Assembly: GCF_009557615.1 (NCBI RefSeq)
Contig: NZ_CP045652.1
Coordinates: 3,472,001-3,536,000, forward strand
Source: Sphingobacteruim zhuxiongii
Lineage (GTDB): Bacteria > Bacteroidota > Bacteroidia > Sphingobacteriales > Sphingobacteriaceae
Length of the DNA: 64,000 nt
Direction of reading: 5' to 3'
Under the pieces are notes generated by a model that searched no databases, was not told the origin of the DNA, and saw nothing but the letters and a program-made list of their open reading frames with translations. Within the stretch, counting starts at the first letter, position 1, and each line of letters starts with the position of its first letter. Position numbers and translations under genes: made by a program. Below, in pieces: positions 8,618 through 17,941 of the stretch.

Positions 8618-9785
8618 CTAATCGGTTATATTCTTTTTCGAAATCACGTAAAATATCAATCGCTTGTAAAACATAGTCGCCATCAATGTGATGATAATCT
8701 CTACCTTTCCCAAGTTTCTCTAACAACACAACAGTCAATCTTCCACCTAGATGTTCTTGGAACTCTGTAAGCCCTTTGAGCAATTGCTGCTTTCCTTCGA
8801 CTTCAGAGAGTATCGGGTGGTAAACTGGTAATCCCAATTGATGAATTAAATTGACAACTGAAAGTGCTTCTGATTCTGTTAGATTACCGATGAGATAAGA
8901 ATATATGACGTCAATCGCTAAACCAATAGCCACTGCTTCTCCGTGTAAAACTTCAAAATTACTCAGCTGCTCTAATTTATGCGCGCTCCAATGACCAAAG
9001 TCTAAAGGGCGAGAAGATCCCAATTCAAATGGATCACCATTACGTATATGCTCTAAATGTAAGTCAGCGCAACGATAAATCAACTCCTTCATTGATTGAG
9101 AATCTCTGCGAGGTAAGTCTTCTACTTGCGCTTGAATCCAATTGTAAAAATCTAAATCTTTGATCAAGGCTACTTTTATCGCTTCAGAAATACCTGCCAA
9201 CCACGAGCGTTTATCCAAGGTAGCTAGAAAGGAATAATCATTGAAAACCGCAACGGGAGGCGTAAAAGTCCCTAAGAAATTTTTCTTTCCCTTATAATTC
9301 ACACTATTCTTCACACCAACACCAGAGTCATTCTGAGAAAGCACTGTTGTTGGTATTCTAACATGACGAATTCCTCTGTGAGAAATTGCAGCTGCATAAC
9401 CTACTAAATCTAGGATTGCGCCCCCTCCTATTGCGAAAACATAGGAGTGTCGATCTACAGCATATTCATCAATCGCTTGAACAATTGATTCAAGTGCTTG
9501 CGGATCATTTTTACAAACCTCTCCGCCAGTTATTACCAAGGGAGGCCCAGCTAAAACGACATCATTAAGATCTTTAAAATAGTCCTGCAGCTCCTGATTC
9601 AAATTCGGATGATGCTTCCAAACCGAACTGTCAACAACAACGAGCACTTTTTGTTTGAAATCTGGATTTCTCCTTTGTTGAAAGAAATCGCTAAGTAATT
9701 TATTATGTGGGGCAAAAATACCCTCTGTAAAATAGATATTGTAAGAATAATCTATGTTAAAGCCTTGTTTTAACACACGTTCCAT
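8604..9785 (-). CDS. eboD: EboD, 3-dehydroquinate-synthase-like protein
   Basis: The protein (393 aa) has the dehydroquinate synthase fold: a nucleotide-binding GGGAILDLVGYAA, IPTTVLSQNDSGVGVKNSVN, and metal-site segments GISEAIKVALI, LDFGHWSAHKLE and EVLHGEAVAIG. The open frame extends into eboC, but the ATG at 9785 (MERVLKQGFN) is chosen because it leaves a 14-nt gap after the eboC stop. Family members in ebo clusters are sugar-phosphate-cyclase relatives rather than the shikimate enzyme, so a cyclitol-like product is possible; this is inference. A housekeeping AroB is expected elsewhere in the genome. Confidence 0.88.
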   Translation of the reverse strand: MERVLKQGFNIDYSYNIYFTEGIFAPHNKLLSDFFQQRRNPDFKQKVLVVVDSSVWKHHPNLNQELQDYFKDLNDVVLAGPPLVITGGEVCKNDPQALESIVQAIDEYAVDRHSYVFAIGGGAILDLVGYAAAISHRGIRHVRIPTTVLSQNDSGVGVKNSVNYKGKKNFLGTFTPPVAVFNDYSFLATLDKRSWLAGISEAIKVALIKDLDFYNWIQAQVEDLPRRDSQSMKELIYRCADLHLEHIRNGDPFELGSSRPLDFGHWSAHKLEQLSNFEVLHGEAVAIGLAIDVIYSYLIGNLTESEALSVVNLIHQLGLPVYHPILSEVEGKQQLLKGLTEFQEHLGGRLTVVLLEKLGKGRDYHHIDGDYVLQAIDILRDFEKEYNRLDEVS

Positions 9786-9799
9786 ACGTATAATAATAA

Positions 9800-10669
9800 T
9801 TAAGTGACAACAAATTTCTTTGCTAAAACAATAGACAGCGGTAAAATACAACAAACGGCAAGTGCAAGCACCCAGAAACCACTGAGGGCAATCCAACTCG
9901 CATTCATCAGAATTAATGCTAAAACCCCGAACTTAACTGCTTTACGAATATCCATGGGTTCTAAAGTTTTCAACGCCTTGAATAACGGTTGACTAATCAT
10001 AAGCACGAATCCGCCAATGAAAATAAATGCATAAAGATGGCCACTTTGCCACGCAAAATAGCTTAAGATTAAAATAACCAAAAGGTAAAGCCCTAAAGAT
10101 ACCTGTAATGCAGTTTTATTATTTCCATACACCTCTCCACGGGAAATATTTGTTACGGAAGCAATATAGATTACCGGCACAAGTGCGATGTACCAATGTG
10201 TTAACGAAGCTGGAATAACAGCAAAACCCAACAACAGATTTAAGCCTCGACACATACCCATTGCTATGGGACCCAGAATAAAATGATGTTTTGCTATCCC
10301 ATTATACAAAATACACATCACGACAATAGCCAATGCTACGTATAAACAGGTCATGTTGACCTGCATCGCTAACCAGCATGCAATTACAAAGGATACGATT
10401 CCGAAAATAGAAGCTGACGATATCGCAATCCTTCCCGACGGTATCGGGCGCTCAGGGCGTTCAATTCGATCTAATTTGGCATCAAAGACATCGTTAAACA
10501 CAATACCTCCTGTATAAAGCAACATACTAGATACGACGATATTAACGATATCCATCCAAGACGGTAAACCTTGGATCATAAACAAACAGGCAATAGCTAA
10601 ACCTGCCAGCACATCGCTGATCGCTGTCAACACATTTGAAGGTCTAATCAATTGCATCCATGCCTTCAT
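9800..10669 (-). CDS. eboC: EboC, UbiA-family prenyltransferase-like membrane protein
   Basis: This 289-residue integral membrane protein has about eight hydrophobic segments and the UbiA-family aspartate motif NDVFDAKLDRIERPERPIPSG at about residues 59-79. That motif binds Mg2+ and the prenyl diphosphate. The second aspartate motif typical of active UbiA enzymes is not obvious (NISRGEVYGNNK occupies its place), so the acceptor or even the activity may differ. It is the only membrane-embedded member of the ebo set and therefore the likely site of membrane anchoring or lipid linkage. It lies 18 nt after eboB and 14 nt before eboD. Confidence 0.9.
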   Translation of the reverse strand: MKAWMQLIRPSNVLTAISDVLAGLAIACLFMIQGLPSWMDIVNIVVSSMLLYTGGIVFNDVFDAKLDRIERPERPIPSGRIAISSASIFGIVSFVIACWLAMQVNMTCLYVALAIVVMCILYNGIAKHHFILGPIAMGMCRGLNLLLGFAVIPASLTHWYIALVPVIYIASVTNISRGEVYGNNKTALQVSLGLYLLVILILSYFAWQSGHLYAFIFIGGFVLMISQPLFKALKTLEPMDIRKAVKFGVLALILMNASWIALSGFWVLALAVCCILPLSIVLAKKFVVT

Positions 10670-10687
10670 ATCTTCTCCCCTCTGTCT

Positions 10688-11668
10688 TTATGAAATAATA
10701 ATAGATCCCTTGTTTAGACGGGGTTGTTGTCCTCCACGTAATATCGTGTTACCTTCAAATTTTGCTGTAGGATCAGCATTCAACGTCTCGTTTAAAGACT
10801 CTAAGTCTAAATGATTCGCAACTTTGAATGCATCAATTGCATTGCTATAGGTAACTTTTTCCACACTCGCTCGATCAACACCTTTTTGAAGCATTAGCGC
10901 CGCAGTTTTTGGAACTGCTAGCGGATCACTAATTCCCCAATCAGCCGCGGAATTAACCATGATATTTTCAGCGCCATAGGTTTTAACGATATCTACCATA
11001 CGCTCATTACCCATCTTCGTAAATGGATAAATGGTAAAACCTGCCCAGAATCCTCGATCTAACACATCCTTTACTGTCTCTTCAGAGTTATGATCGATAA
11101 TTACCATTTGAGGATCCAATCCATGCTCTAAAGCAATTTCCATACTACGTAAGGTACCACGCGTTTTATCACGATGTGGGGTATGAACCTGCACTGGAAC
11201 ATTCGCTTCTTTCGCTAATTCCAATTGTGCTCTATAATATTTCTCTTCTGCCGGAGTTTGATCATCAAATCCGATCTCTCCAATGCCCAAAACACCTTCT
11301 TTATAAATAAAATGAGGCAGTAACTCCATCACTTGCTCGGCTAAAGGTTCATTATTTGCCTCACGAGAATTTAAACCGATCGTACAAAAATGTCGGATAC
11401 CAAATTGAGATGCTCTAAATCGCTCCCATCCAATCAAACTACTGTAATAATCTTTAAATGTATCCAGTCCCGTTCGCGGTTGTCCAACCCAAAAGGCAGG
11501 CTCTATAACCAATAAAACACCGGCGTCAAACAGTGCTTGATAATCATCGGTCGTTCGGGAAACCATATGGATATGTGGATCAACAAATTTCATCCCTTTA
11601 ATCACATCCAATTCCAACGGTATAGGCTTACCCATACTGGATAAGTCTCTATTCATTTCAGTACACAT
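10688..11668 (-). CDS. eboB: EboB, TatD-type metal-dependent hydrolase
   Basis: The 326-residue protein has the TatD/amidohydrolase TIM-barrel pattern. The metal-binding HxH is in DPHIHMVSRT (H32, H34), a Glu is in GIGEIGFDD, a His in VQVHTPHRDKT and another in MVIIDHNSEET, and a catalytic-type Asp is in NSAADWGISDP. It is the second gene of the ebo cluster. Alternative Met codons at residues 5 and 12 could be the true start, since the conserved domain begins near residue 26. Substrate unknown. Confidence 0.87.
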   Translation of the reverse strand: MCTEMNRDLSSMGKPIPLELDVIKGMKFVDPHIHMVSRTTDDYQALFDAGVLLVIEPAFWVGQPRTGLDTFKDYYSSLIGWERFRASQFGIRHFCTIGLNSREANNEPLAEQVMELLPHFIYKEGVLGIGEIGFDDQTPAEEKYYRAQLELAKEANVPVQVHTPHRDKTRGTLRSMEIALEHGLDPQMVIIDHNSEETVKDVLDRGFWAGFTIYPFTKMGNERMVDIVKTYGAENIMVNSAADWGISDPLAVPKTAALMLQKGVDRASVEKVTYSNAIDAFKVANHLDLESLNETLNADPTAKFEGNTILRGGQQPRLNKGSIIIS

Positions 11669-11676
11669 AGGCTTTA

Positions 11677-12519
11677 TTATTTATATGCTTCCAATACTTG
11701 TTCTATTGGAGAAATTTGTTCCAATTCTTGAGCATGCGCGATCTTAAATGATTCACTCAAATGCGCATGATTAGCCGCTAAAGCCTGAAGAAGGAGTGCT
11801 TTCTTCGCTTCATCGTTCTCTAAATTATAGGCCTCAGCCAATATATCTAAAGCTCGGGACGGTAAATAGTCTTTTGCTAAAATCCATAACATGGGATGGA
11901 TTTCGCGTTTTGCAGAGTGTCGCTCATAGATATAGTCGACAATAGAGTCTGCCAATGGCTTATTGTTTTTATCAAACAAGCCGTAAATATTTAATATCTT
12001 TTTACTGGTAAAGAACGCTTTTAGAACCAATTGATTCCACGATTCTTCATCCAAATATAAAAATGGGAACTTATTATGTTCAATCACTGCTTCTTGAACA
12101 GTCCCAATATTATTACGTATACCTTCTTTACAACGCTCAATCCATTGCTCTGGATAGTCCAATATGGGCAATGCGGCATACAGCGCTTCGAGTTCATGCA
12201 TATCGGCGAACTCAAATAACCGATTGATAAATTGTTGATAGGCTTCCTTATCGTCTGCTATTTGACCGAGCAACCAAACTCTAGCCAACTTTAAGACTGT
12301 CCAGTTGACTATCAACAAATTATCGGTATCTTCTGGAGAAATGCTAATTAAGGATTCACGAGTTTCGAAAGTTAAACGTCTATTCAGCGTGGAAAATATA
12401 CGAACAAAGTGCTTCTTATAATCTTCTTGAATTTGTTTACTGCTCAGTGCTAAATATGCTTTCTCATCTTCGGAAAGCAATTGAAATAGTCTTTCACTTA
12501 CTTTATCGTTCGTTTTCAT
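11677..12519 (-). CDS. eboA: EboA-domain protein
   Basis: This 280-residue protein is largely helical, with no catalytic signature and no signal or membrane segment. The helical repeats (LARVWLLGQIADD, LEALYAALPILDYP, LPSRALDILAEAY, KKALLLQALAANHAHL) and its position as first gene of an intact eboBCDEF series identify it as EboA, a family with no assigned biochemical activity. It starts 46 nt after the DUF1080 lipoprotein gene on the same strand, with no terminator visible in that gap. The ebo genes may therefore be read through from the sugar-oxidation operon. Confidence 0.85.
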   Translation of the reverse strand: MKTNDKVSERLFQLLSEDEKAYLALSSKQIQEDYKKHFVRIFSTLNRRLTFETRESLISISPEDTDNLLIVNWTVLKLARVWLLGQIADDKEAYQQFINRLFEFADMHELEALYAALPILDYPEQWIERCKEGIRNNIGTVQEAVIEHNKFPFLYLDEESWNQLVLKAFFTSKKILNIYGLFDKNNKPLADSIVDYIYERHSAKREIHPMLWILAKDYLPSRALDILAEAYNLENDEAKKALLLQALAANHAHLSESFKIAHAQELEQISPIEQVLEAYK

Positions 12520-12565
12520 CGTTTAGGTTTATCCAATAATAGCAATTCTACTCCTTAAATCCAAA

Positions 12566-13366
12566 CTACTTTTGGAATTTGATTTGCATATCTTTGTATT
12601 CAATTTTCATTGGAGGACCAACGTGAACTTGGACACCAATAAGGCCCTTGTCACTCTTGTTTTTCGAATCATTGTCGATCACTTCGCTCATCAATTTCCC
12701 GTTCACGTAGTGTGACAGTTTATTTCCCTCAGCTACAATTTCGATTTCATTCCAATCTTCCGACTTGATTGCATTTTTTAAGTTGTCAGCGTTATCTAAC
12801 GTGTCCAGTACATTTCTATTAGTCCAAGCATTTCCTTTCGCTTCCGCAACAACGCCTTCTTTAATCTCGCCTATCTCAGCACGTTCGCCACGATATGCTA
12901 GCGTAGTACGCTTACGTTCTTCGTAATTTTGACCCGTATAGTTTTTCTTCCCGTCAATATCTGCTTGATAGCCTTTTAAAGCGTAAGGAAGTTCCGTAAA
13001 CCGTTCACTGCGATAATTTATACCACTATTTCCTTTTTCTGAAATCTTGAATTTCGCACGTAACACGAAATCCCCAGGCTCTCCACCTTTCCAAATTAGG
13101 AAGGTATTATTTTTCAATTCAGCACCAGGCTTAATTTCACCAGTAAGAACACCATCTTTTACAGTCCAAATTGTTGAGTCTCCCTCCCATCCATTTAGCG
13201 AATTTTGATCTAACATGGATACGAAAGATTGCTCTCCGACACTTTGAGTCGTACTATCTTGTCCGCCTTCCGCTTTTTTATCGCTTGTATTTCCATTACA
13301 AGCTTGAGTAAGCAGCAGTGCGCTTAGGCACATGCTGCTATAGGCTAGGTTTTTTAATTTCTTCAT
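12566..13366 (-). CDS. DUF1080 lipoprotein, probable 3-keto-glycoside hydrolase
   Basis: A lipoprotein signal (hydrophobic 12-20, LTQAC with Cys23) precedes a low-complexity linker and one DUF1080 beta-sandwich domain. Segments seen are SLNGWEGDSTIWTVKDGVL, FVLRAKFKISEKGNSGINYR and WNEIEIVAEGNKLSHYVNG. The fold resembles concanavalin-like glucanases, and some members cleave 3-keto-glycosides. The 266-residue length is typical. The gene lies 24 nt after a Gfo/Idh/MocA oxidoreductase gene, which supports a two-step oxidation-then-cleavage route. The protein would act in the periplasm or on a membrane surface. Substrate is inferred, not shown. Confidence 0.88.
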   Translation of the reverse strand: MKKLKNLAYSSMCLSALLLTQACNGNTSDKKAEGGQDSTTQSVGEQSFVSMLDQNSLNGWEGDSTIWTVKDGVLTGEIKPGAELKNNTFLIWKGGEPGDFVLRAKFKISEKGNSGINYRSERFTELPYALKGYQADIDGKKNYTGQNYEERKRTTLAYRGERAEIGEIKEGVVAEAKGNAWTNRNVLDTLDNADNLKNAIKSEDWNEIEIVAEGNKLSHYVNGKLMSEVIDNDSKNKSDKGLIGVQVHVGPPMKIEYKDMQIKFQK

Positions 13367-13390
13367 TATGATTTAGAATAGATTGATCTA

Positions 13391-14551
13391 TTACTTATTG
13401 TTCCACTCCACGTCGGTATCCTCCCAGCGTCTGTTTTTCGCAGAAGAAATAACCGCCTCACATACTTTCTGCGTCTCGTAAGCGTCGCGAAATGTTGGGT
13501 GACATTCTTCAGCTTTTTCAACACTCTCTAGAAAATCAGCAACCTGATGAATAAAGGAATGCTCATATCCTACAGAAAGTCCTGGAACCCACCATTTATT
13601 CATATATGGTTGATCTCCGTCAGTTACATGAATAGAGCGCCATCCGCGTACCGTTGATTCATCTGAATTATCAAAATATTCAAGACGATTCAAATCGTGT
13701 AAATCCCAACGTAAAGAACCCTTTTCACCGTTGATCTCAAAAGTGAATAATGCTTTGTGCCCTCTAGCGTATCTCGTAGATTCAAATAATCCTAAAGAAC
13801 CATTATCGAAATGACAGTGGAAAATACAAGCGTCATCAATCTTCACATCTTCCATTTTTCCGGTTTCCTCGTGCATGCGTTGCTTTACAAAGATTTCAGT
13901 TACTGAAGAAACATCTTTAATACCTCCGTTTAACCACATCGCTAAGTCAATACAGTGTGCTAACAAATCACCAGTTACGCCTGATCCAGCAGCTTCAGCA
14001 TCCATACGCCAAAACGCACGCCCACCTTGCGGCAAGTTTTCATTGATCGTCCAGTCCTGTAAGAAATTAGTTCTATAGTGAAAGATCTTACCTAATTTCC
14101 CAGAATCAACAATCTGCTTAGCCAAAGTAACTGCCGGCAATCGACGGTAGTTATACCAAACTGTGTTTTTAACACCTGCAGATTCAACTGCTTCTACCAT
14201 TTGCTTGCCCTCTTCTAAGGTTCTAGAAAGTGGCTTTTCACAAAGCACCATTTTACCAGCTTGTGCTGCGGCAATGGCGATTTCAAAGTGCATATTGTTA
14301 GGCGTACAAATATCAACAGCATCAATATCATCACGCTCAATTAACTTTCGCCAATCCGTTTCATACGACTCATAGCCCCACTGTTCTGCAAATGCTTTTA
14401 CCTTTTCTTCACTACGTGAACAAACCGCTTTCAAAACTGGTGTATAGCCCAAGTCTGGAAAGAAATTAGGCACTCTTTTATATCCGTTGGAGTGGGTTCT
14501 TCCCATGAATCCACATCCGATTAATCCTATTCTTAATTCTTGCTTACTCAT
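13391..14551 (-). CDS. Gfo/Idh/MocA-family NAD(P)-dependent sugar oxidoreductase
   Basis: The 386-residue protein opens with a Rossmann motif, [19 protein letters not shown], followed by the family EKP motif ([18 protein letters not shown]) with the catalytic-type Lys, and [20 protein letters not shown] with a conserved Asp/His pair. The open frame reaches a TTG at 14584 inside the preceding gene. The ATG at 14551 ([10 protein letters not shown]) is preferred and leaves a 20-nt gap. Members oxidise or reduce sugars, often at C3 of a glycoside. It has no signal peptide and is probably cytoplasmic. Substrate inferred from its neighbours only. Confidence 0.93.
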   Translation of the reverse strand: MSKQELRIGLIGCGFMGRTHSNGYKRVPNFFPDLGYTPVLKAVCSRSEEKVKAFAEQWGYESYETDWRKLIERDDIDAVDICTPNNMHFEIAIAAAQAGKMVLCEKPLSRTLEEGKQMVEAVESAGVKNTVWYNYRRLPAVTLAKQIVDSGKLGKIFHYRTNFLQDWTINENLPQGGRAFWRMDAEAAGSGVTGDLLAHCIDLAMWLNGGIKDVSSVTEIFVKQRMHEETGKMEDVKIDDACIFHCHFDNGSLGLFESTRYARGHKALFTFEINGEKGSLRWDLHDLNRLEYFDNSDESTVRGWRSIHVTDGDQPYMNKWWVPGLSVGYEHSFIHQVADFLESVEKAEECHPTFRDAYETQKVCEAVISSAKNRRWEDTDVEWNNK

Positions 14552-14571
14552 AATGATCTTCGATTTCTTGA

Positions 14572-15609
14572 CTATTCTGACCAACCATGTTGATCACGTA
14601 CTTTAATTAGGGTCTCTAAGATAGAGTTCCAAGTTTCTTGCTTATGCATAACCTCATTCGGGAACATACAGCCATCCCAACAGATGTGATTGAAAGCTTT
14701 TGTTAAATTCCCTTGCTCGTCACGCAACCAATATCCGGCATCCTTTACGATATCTAAACGACCATTTGGATCCGTTGGCAAACAATGACGACCGGTTTTA
14801 TCATGTGAACCAGAACCAAAAACGGTCCCATCATTCTGTGCAACGTGGAAGTCAATCGTCCATGGGCGCAATTGGGAGGTGAGGAATTTTAATCCGCGTT
14901 CTAATTCTTCACGATCGCTCCATTCAAAATCTTGTTTCAAAATACGATCCTCTGGTGCGTTATACCCTAGTAGGTACAAAAAGGTATGAGACATATCTGC
15001 TTGGAAGCCAATATTATCACGATCAACCATTTCCAGCGTATCTAACATTTTTCTCCAACTTTGCATACCACCCCAGCAGATTTCTCCCTCGGCCGCCAAA
15101 CGCTCTCCATATTCAGAAGCAGCGTCGCAAGCTCTACGAAACGTTTCAGCAATAAGCTTACTATTCTCTAAAGGATTCTTTGCCCAATCTTCAACTCCAG
15201 AAGCCGAGTCTATACGAATAACATTGTTTGTACGGATTCCCTGCTTGCGAAGTTTATAACCAAATTCCGCGGCGCGCTTCACCACGTCAACAAAGCGATC
15301 ACGATCTTCTTGCGATCCCATGGCTGAACCACCATCTGGAGGCCAAATAGGCGCAACCAAAGTTCCAATCTCTAAACCGTAGCCGCCGATTTTATCAACA
15401 ACCCAAGAAATATGATCATCAGAAGTATCCAATTTTACGTGAGGGTCGAATAGACCTAAGTCTACTCCATCAAATTTAACCCCATTTACATTCGCAGCAG
15501 CGGTCTTTTCAAGTAACTCATCTAACGAAATAATCGGCTCATGATCGCCTTTTCCCACGATTCCAGGCCATGTCGCATTGTGTAATTTTGGAAAATTGTT
15601 CTTGCTCAT
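14572..15609 (-). CDS. TIM-barrel sugar isomerase/epimerase family protein
   Basis: This 345-residue protein belongs to the xylose-isomerase-like TIM barrel group. It shows [17 protein letters not shown] near the N-terminus, [13 protein letters not shown] with a strand-end Glu, [10 protein letters not shown] with a paired Asp and His, and [11 protein letters not shown]. These Glu/Asp/His positions fit the metal site of the fold. In keto-glycoside clusters such proteins act as isomerases or as lyases that release the aglycone. It lies between the cupin isomerase and the Gfo/Idh/MocA gene (24 and 20 nt gaps). No signal peptide. Exact reaction unknown. Confidence 0.88.
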   Translation of the reverse strand: MSKNNFPKLHNATWPGIVGKGDHEPIISLDELLEKTAAANVNGVKFDGVDLGLFDPHVKLDTSDDHISWVVDKIGGYGLEIGTLVAPIWPPDGGSAMGSQEDRDRFVDVVKRAAEFGYKLRKQGIRTNNVIRIDSASGVEDWAKNPLENSKLIAETFRRACDAASEYGERLAAEGEICWGGMQSWRKMLDTLEMVDRDNIGFQADMSHTFLYLLGYNAPEDRILKQDFEWSDREELERGLKFLTSQLRPWTIDFHVAQNDGTVFGSGSHDKTGRHCLPTDPNGRLDIVKDAGYWLRDEQGNLTKAFNHICWDGCMFPNEVMHKQETWNSILETLIKVRDQHGWSE

Positions 15610-15633
15610 AACGTATGTTTTAAAGGTCTTTAT

Positions 15634-16845
15634 TTATTTTTTGATCACTAAGTCCGGATTGTTTGGACCAAAGTGTTTCAACATAACGATTGGATCCACT
15701 TGCGAGTGATTTTCAATCCAAACGCCGTTCTTTGCAGCTTCTTCCGAAACGAAATACTCATCATAAGTTAGCTGGCCGTAGCGAATTAAAGATGGTGTTT
15801 CAATAGTCCAATCATTTAATTTACCGTATCCTTGCATCATAATCAAACCATAAGCTGCAGCATCCTTAATCAAGACTTTCTGACCTGGAAGTACGGTTAA
15901 TTCCTTTGCAGAGAACGCTTCAGACTTATAACATATCCATTTTTCATTGTAGCCTTCAGCTTCCATAGCCGCCTCATCCTTAACAGGTAATGGTGCCATA
16001 AAGCGATTCTGCATCATATTTGGATCAACGTTTAGATCCCAATCAATGATATCCATTAAGCCATCGTAATTTCCACGTTGATCTTCTGGCAATCCTTTCC
16101 ATAATAACTCTTCATCGATAATTGCTTCGTTAACCAAAGATTGGTACATCGCGAAAACATCAGAAGCTTTTTGAGGCTCGTAAGTACACATACTTCCTGG
16201 AGCGTGTAGCAATCCCGGAGGTACGTCCCATCCTGTTCCTGGCTCCAAGCGGTAAGCTTGCGAGTAATTGGTAATTTTATTATCTCCTTTTGAGAAGTTT
16301 TGCAAACACTCTTTGATTGTTTCTTTTGATGTACCTGGAGCAATACCCATAAAAGTGTATGGGAAGTCACCTCCGTGATTATTCAACTGTGGAGGGAAAT
16401 AATAAGCTTCAGGTTTTCCAGCCTGACCAATCAATGCTGCTTTTTCATCGTTATGATGAATATGATGAGGTAGAGGTCCCATGTTATCGAAAAATTTCGA
16501 GTACATCGGCCAACTTTGATATTCATTCCATAGGCGATCGCCAATTAAGCGGCCTTTTAATTCTTCAACGAAGTCTGACAATAAGATTTGCTCGGTCTTG
16601 CCATTTTCTTCATATACTACAAAACTGAGGCCTTCGAATTCACCAGTTAAGGGGCCATTTTTCGCAGGTGTAGTTGATGAAAACCAACGTTCATCAATAC
16701 CACCACGCTCTCCACCTAATACATAGTAATCATCTGGATGAAGTTTGATACGACGACCTGGTACACAAAATGATCGTGGTACCCAGTTCGGTGCTAATCT
16801 TAACACTCCCTTTCCTTGCTCAAAAGCCTTTTCAATATTTGCCAT
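15634..16845 (-). CDS. Cupin-fold sugar isomerase, phosphomannose-isomerase-like
   Basis: The protein (403 aa) has the metal site of the type I mannose-6-phosphate isomerase cupin fold: LPHHIHHNDEKAALIG (two or three His), GKPEAYYFPPQ (Glu) and WDVPPGLLHAPGS (final His). It lacks the other hallmark segments of housekeeping ManA and lies in a catabolic operon, so it more likely isomerises a free or modified sugar. Gaps to its neighbours are 24 and 20 nt. It is cytoplasmic, as no signal is seen. The specific substrate cannot be read from the sequence. Confidence 0.75.
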   Translation of the reverse strand: MANIEKAFEQGKGVLRLAPNWVPRSFCVPGRRIKLHPDDYYVLGGERGGIDERWFSSTTPAKNGPLTGEFEGLSFVVYEENGKTEQILLSDFVEELKGRLIGDRLWNEYQSWPMYSKFFDNMGPLPHHIHHNDEKAALIGQAGKPEAYYFPPQLNNHGGDFPYTFMGIAPGTSKETIKECLQNFSKGDNKITNYSQAYRLEPGTGWDVPPGLLHAPGSMCTYEPQKASDVFAMYQSLVNEAIIDEELLWKGLPEDQRGNYDGLMDIIDWDLNVDPNMMQNRFMAPLPVKDEAAMEAEGYNEKWICYKSEAFSAKELTVLPGQKVLIKDAAAYGLIMMQGYGKLNDWTIETPSLIRYGQLTYDEYFVSEEAAKNGVWIENHSQVDPIVMLKHFGPNNPDLVIKK

Positions 16846-16865
16846 TAGATTTATGTTTATGTTGA

Positions 16866-17930
16866 TTAATTCTTGTTTATGATTTCTTGAATACCTGTAG
16901 CGGTATCCGTCAGATGAATGGTTAGTTCATAAGTTTTCTTTTCACGCGGTTTCAGTATAATCAGCTCTTTACTTGCGCGAAGTTTCTGCTGTCCAATCGG
17001 CGGATTTGTACCGGGTTCCAATCCTGTTACATATTCCCCTTTACCCCAATGCTGCCAATTGGTTAACCAAGGTAATTGACGTTTATCAAAAGAAAGCTCC
17101 AACGCCAACCCTAACTTCTTATTATGAATTGCACATCGGCTTATCTGTTGTTCGTCGGCAGCCATATCAATAAATGCTGCTTCCTCACCGTTACCATTGT
17201 GATCCTCTCGAGGAGCTTGACATATTTTAAACGCTTCTCCCTCTTTAAATATTTTGTTGGCTTCTCCTTGTTCACGAGCAGTCCACTCGCCATTCCACAA
17301 CAACTCGGTCCCTTCATCAATTATTGGCCAACCAAAATTGAAATGATATAAAATCATATGGGGAGCATCAATATTTCCAACATTGACGATTTCATCAATG
17401 ATATGCAATGTTGGCTCACCTAGCGTACAACGGATCGTACGTTTCAGTTCGATATTCGTACCTAGTGGATGACCTTGTTTTATTATCCCTGTAATAAACA
17501 TTTCTCGATCTCCATTGATCAGGTCGGGCTGTTTTATTTGAATAATCTCAGCCGGTATATTACTAATCTGATCGTGAAGACCGCGACGTCCGTACTCATC
17601 TTCTTCTGGACCTCCAACATGTGTTAACCCACAAGTAACTAACATCCCTCCACCGAATGTACGAAGCCAATCTACCCCGCGATCCGATAATGGTTGAGCT
17701 GGAGTAACCCCTAAACGGCTAATCCAACTCAAATTGTACTGGTTAAATGAAGCATCAGCAATATCCATCGCACGATCTAGAACGACTTTAAAACGAAGTC
17801 CCCCGCCCGTGTTTATCCAGGCAATACGAGATCCACGCCCCAAACCATTGTCTAGCACCGAAGTTTCAATACCTCCGACCTGTGCTGTATGCGATACTTT
17901 ATCTAACCAGTCCTTATTTGAGTAATCCAC
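16866..17930 (-). CDS. DUF4432-family protein, aldose-1-epimerase-like
   Basis: This 354-residue protein matches the DUF4432 group, which shares the galactose mutarotase beta-sandwich. Visible family segments are LRFKVVLDRAMDIADASF, FGGGMLVTCGLTHVGGPEEDEYGRRGLHDQ and MILYHFNFGWPIIDEGTEL. Its His and Glu residues fit the mutarotase active site. A mutarotase would help the sugar oxidation series around it by supplying one anomer. It lies 11 nt after the cytochrome-type lipoprotein gene and 20 nt before the cupin gene. No signal peptide. Confidence 0.82.
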   Translation of the reverse strand: MDYSNKDWLDKVSHTAQVGGIETSVLDNGLGRGSRIAWINTGGGLRFKVVLDRAMDIADASFNQYNLSWISRLGVTPAQPLSDRGVDWLRTFGGGMLVTCGLTHVGGPEEDEYGRRGLHDQISNIPAEIIQIKQPDLINGDREMFITGIIKQGHPLGTNIELKRTIRCTLGEPTLHIIDEIVNVGNIDAPHMILYHFNFGWPIIDEGTELLWNGEWTAREQGEANKIFKEGEAFKICQAPREDHNGNGEEAAFIDMAADEQQISRCAIHNKKLGLALELSFDKRQLPWLTNWQHWGKGEYVTGLEPGTNPPIGQQKLRASKELIILKPREKKTYELTIHLTDTATGIQEIINKN

Positions 17931-17941
17931 TTGATGTATCT

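Noticed and set aside
9786-9896. N-terminal extension of eboD into eboC
   Set aside because: The extra 37 residues are cysteine-rich read-through of the eboC end with no match to the dehydroquinate-synthase fold.
14552-14584. Upstream TTG as start of the Gfo/Idh/MocA gene
   Set aside because: It would overlap the preceding gene, and an ATG directly before the Rossmann motif gives the usual N-terminus.
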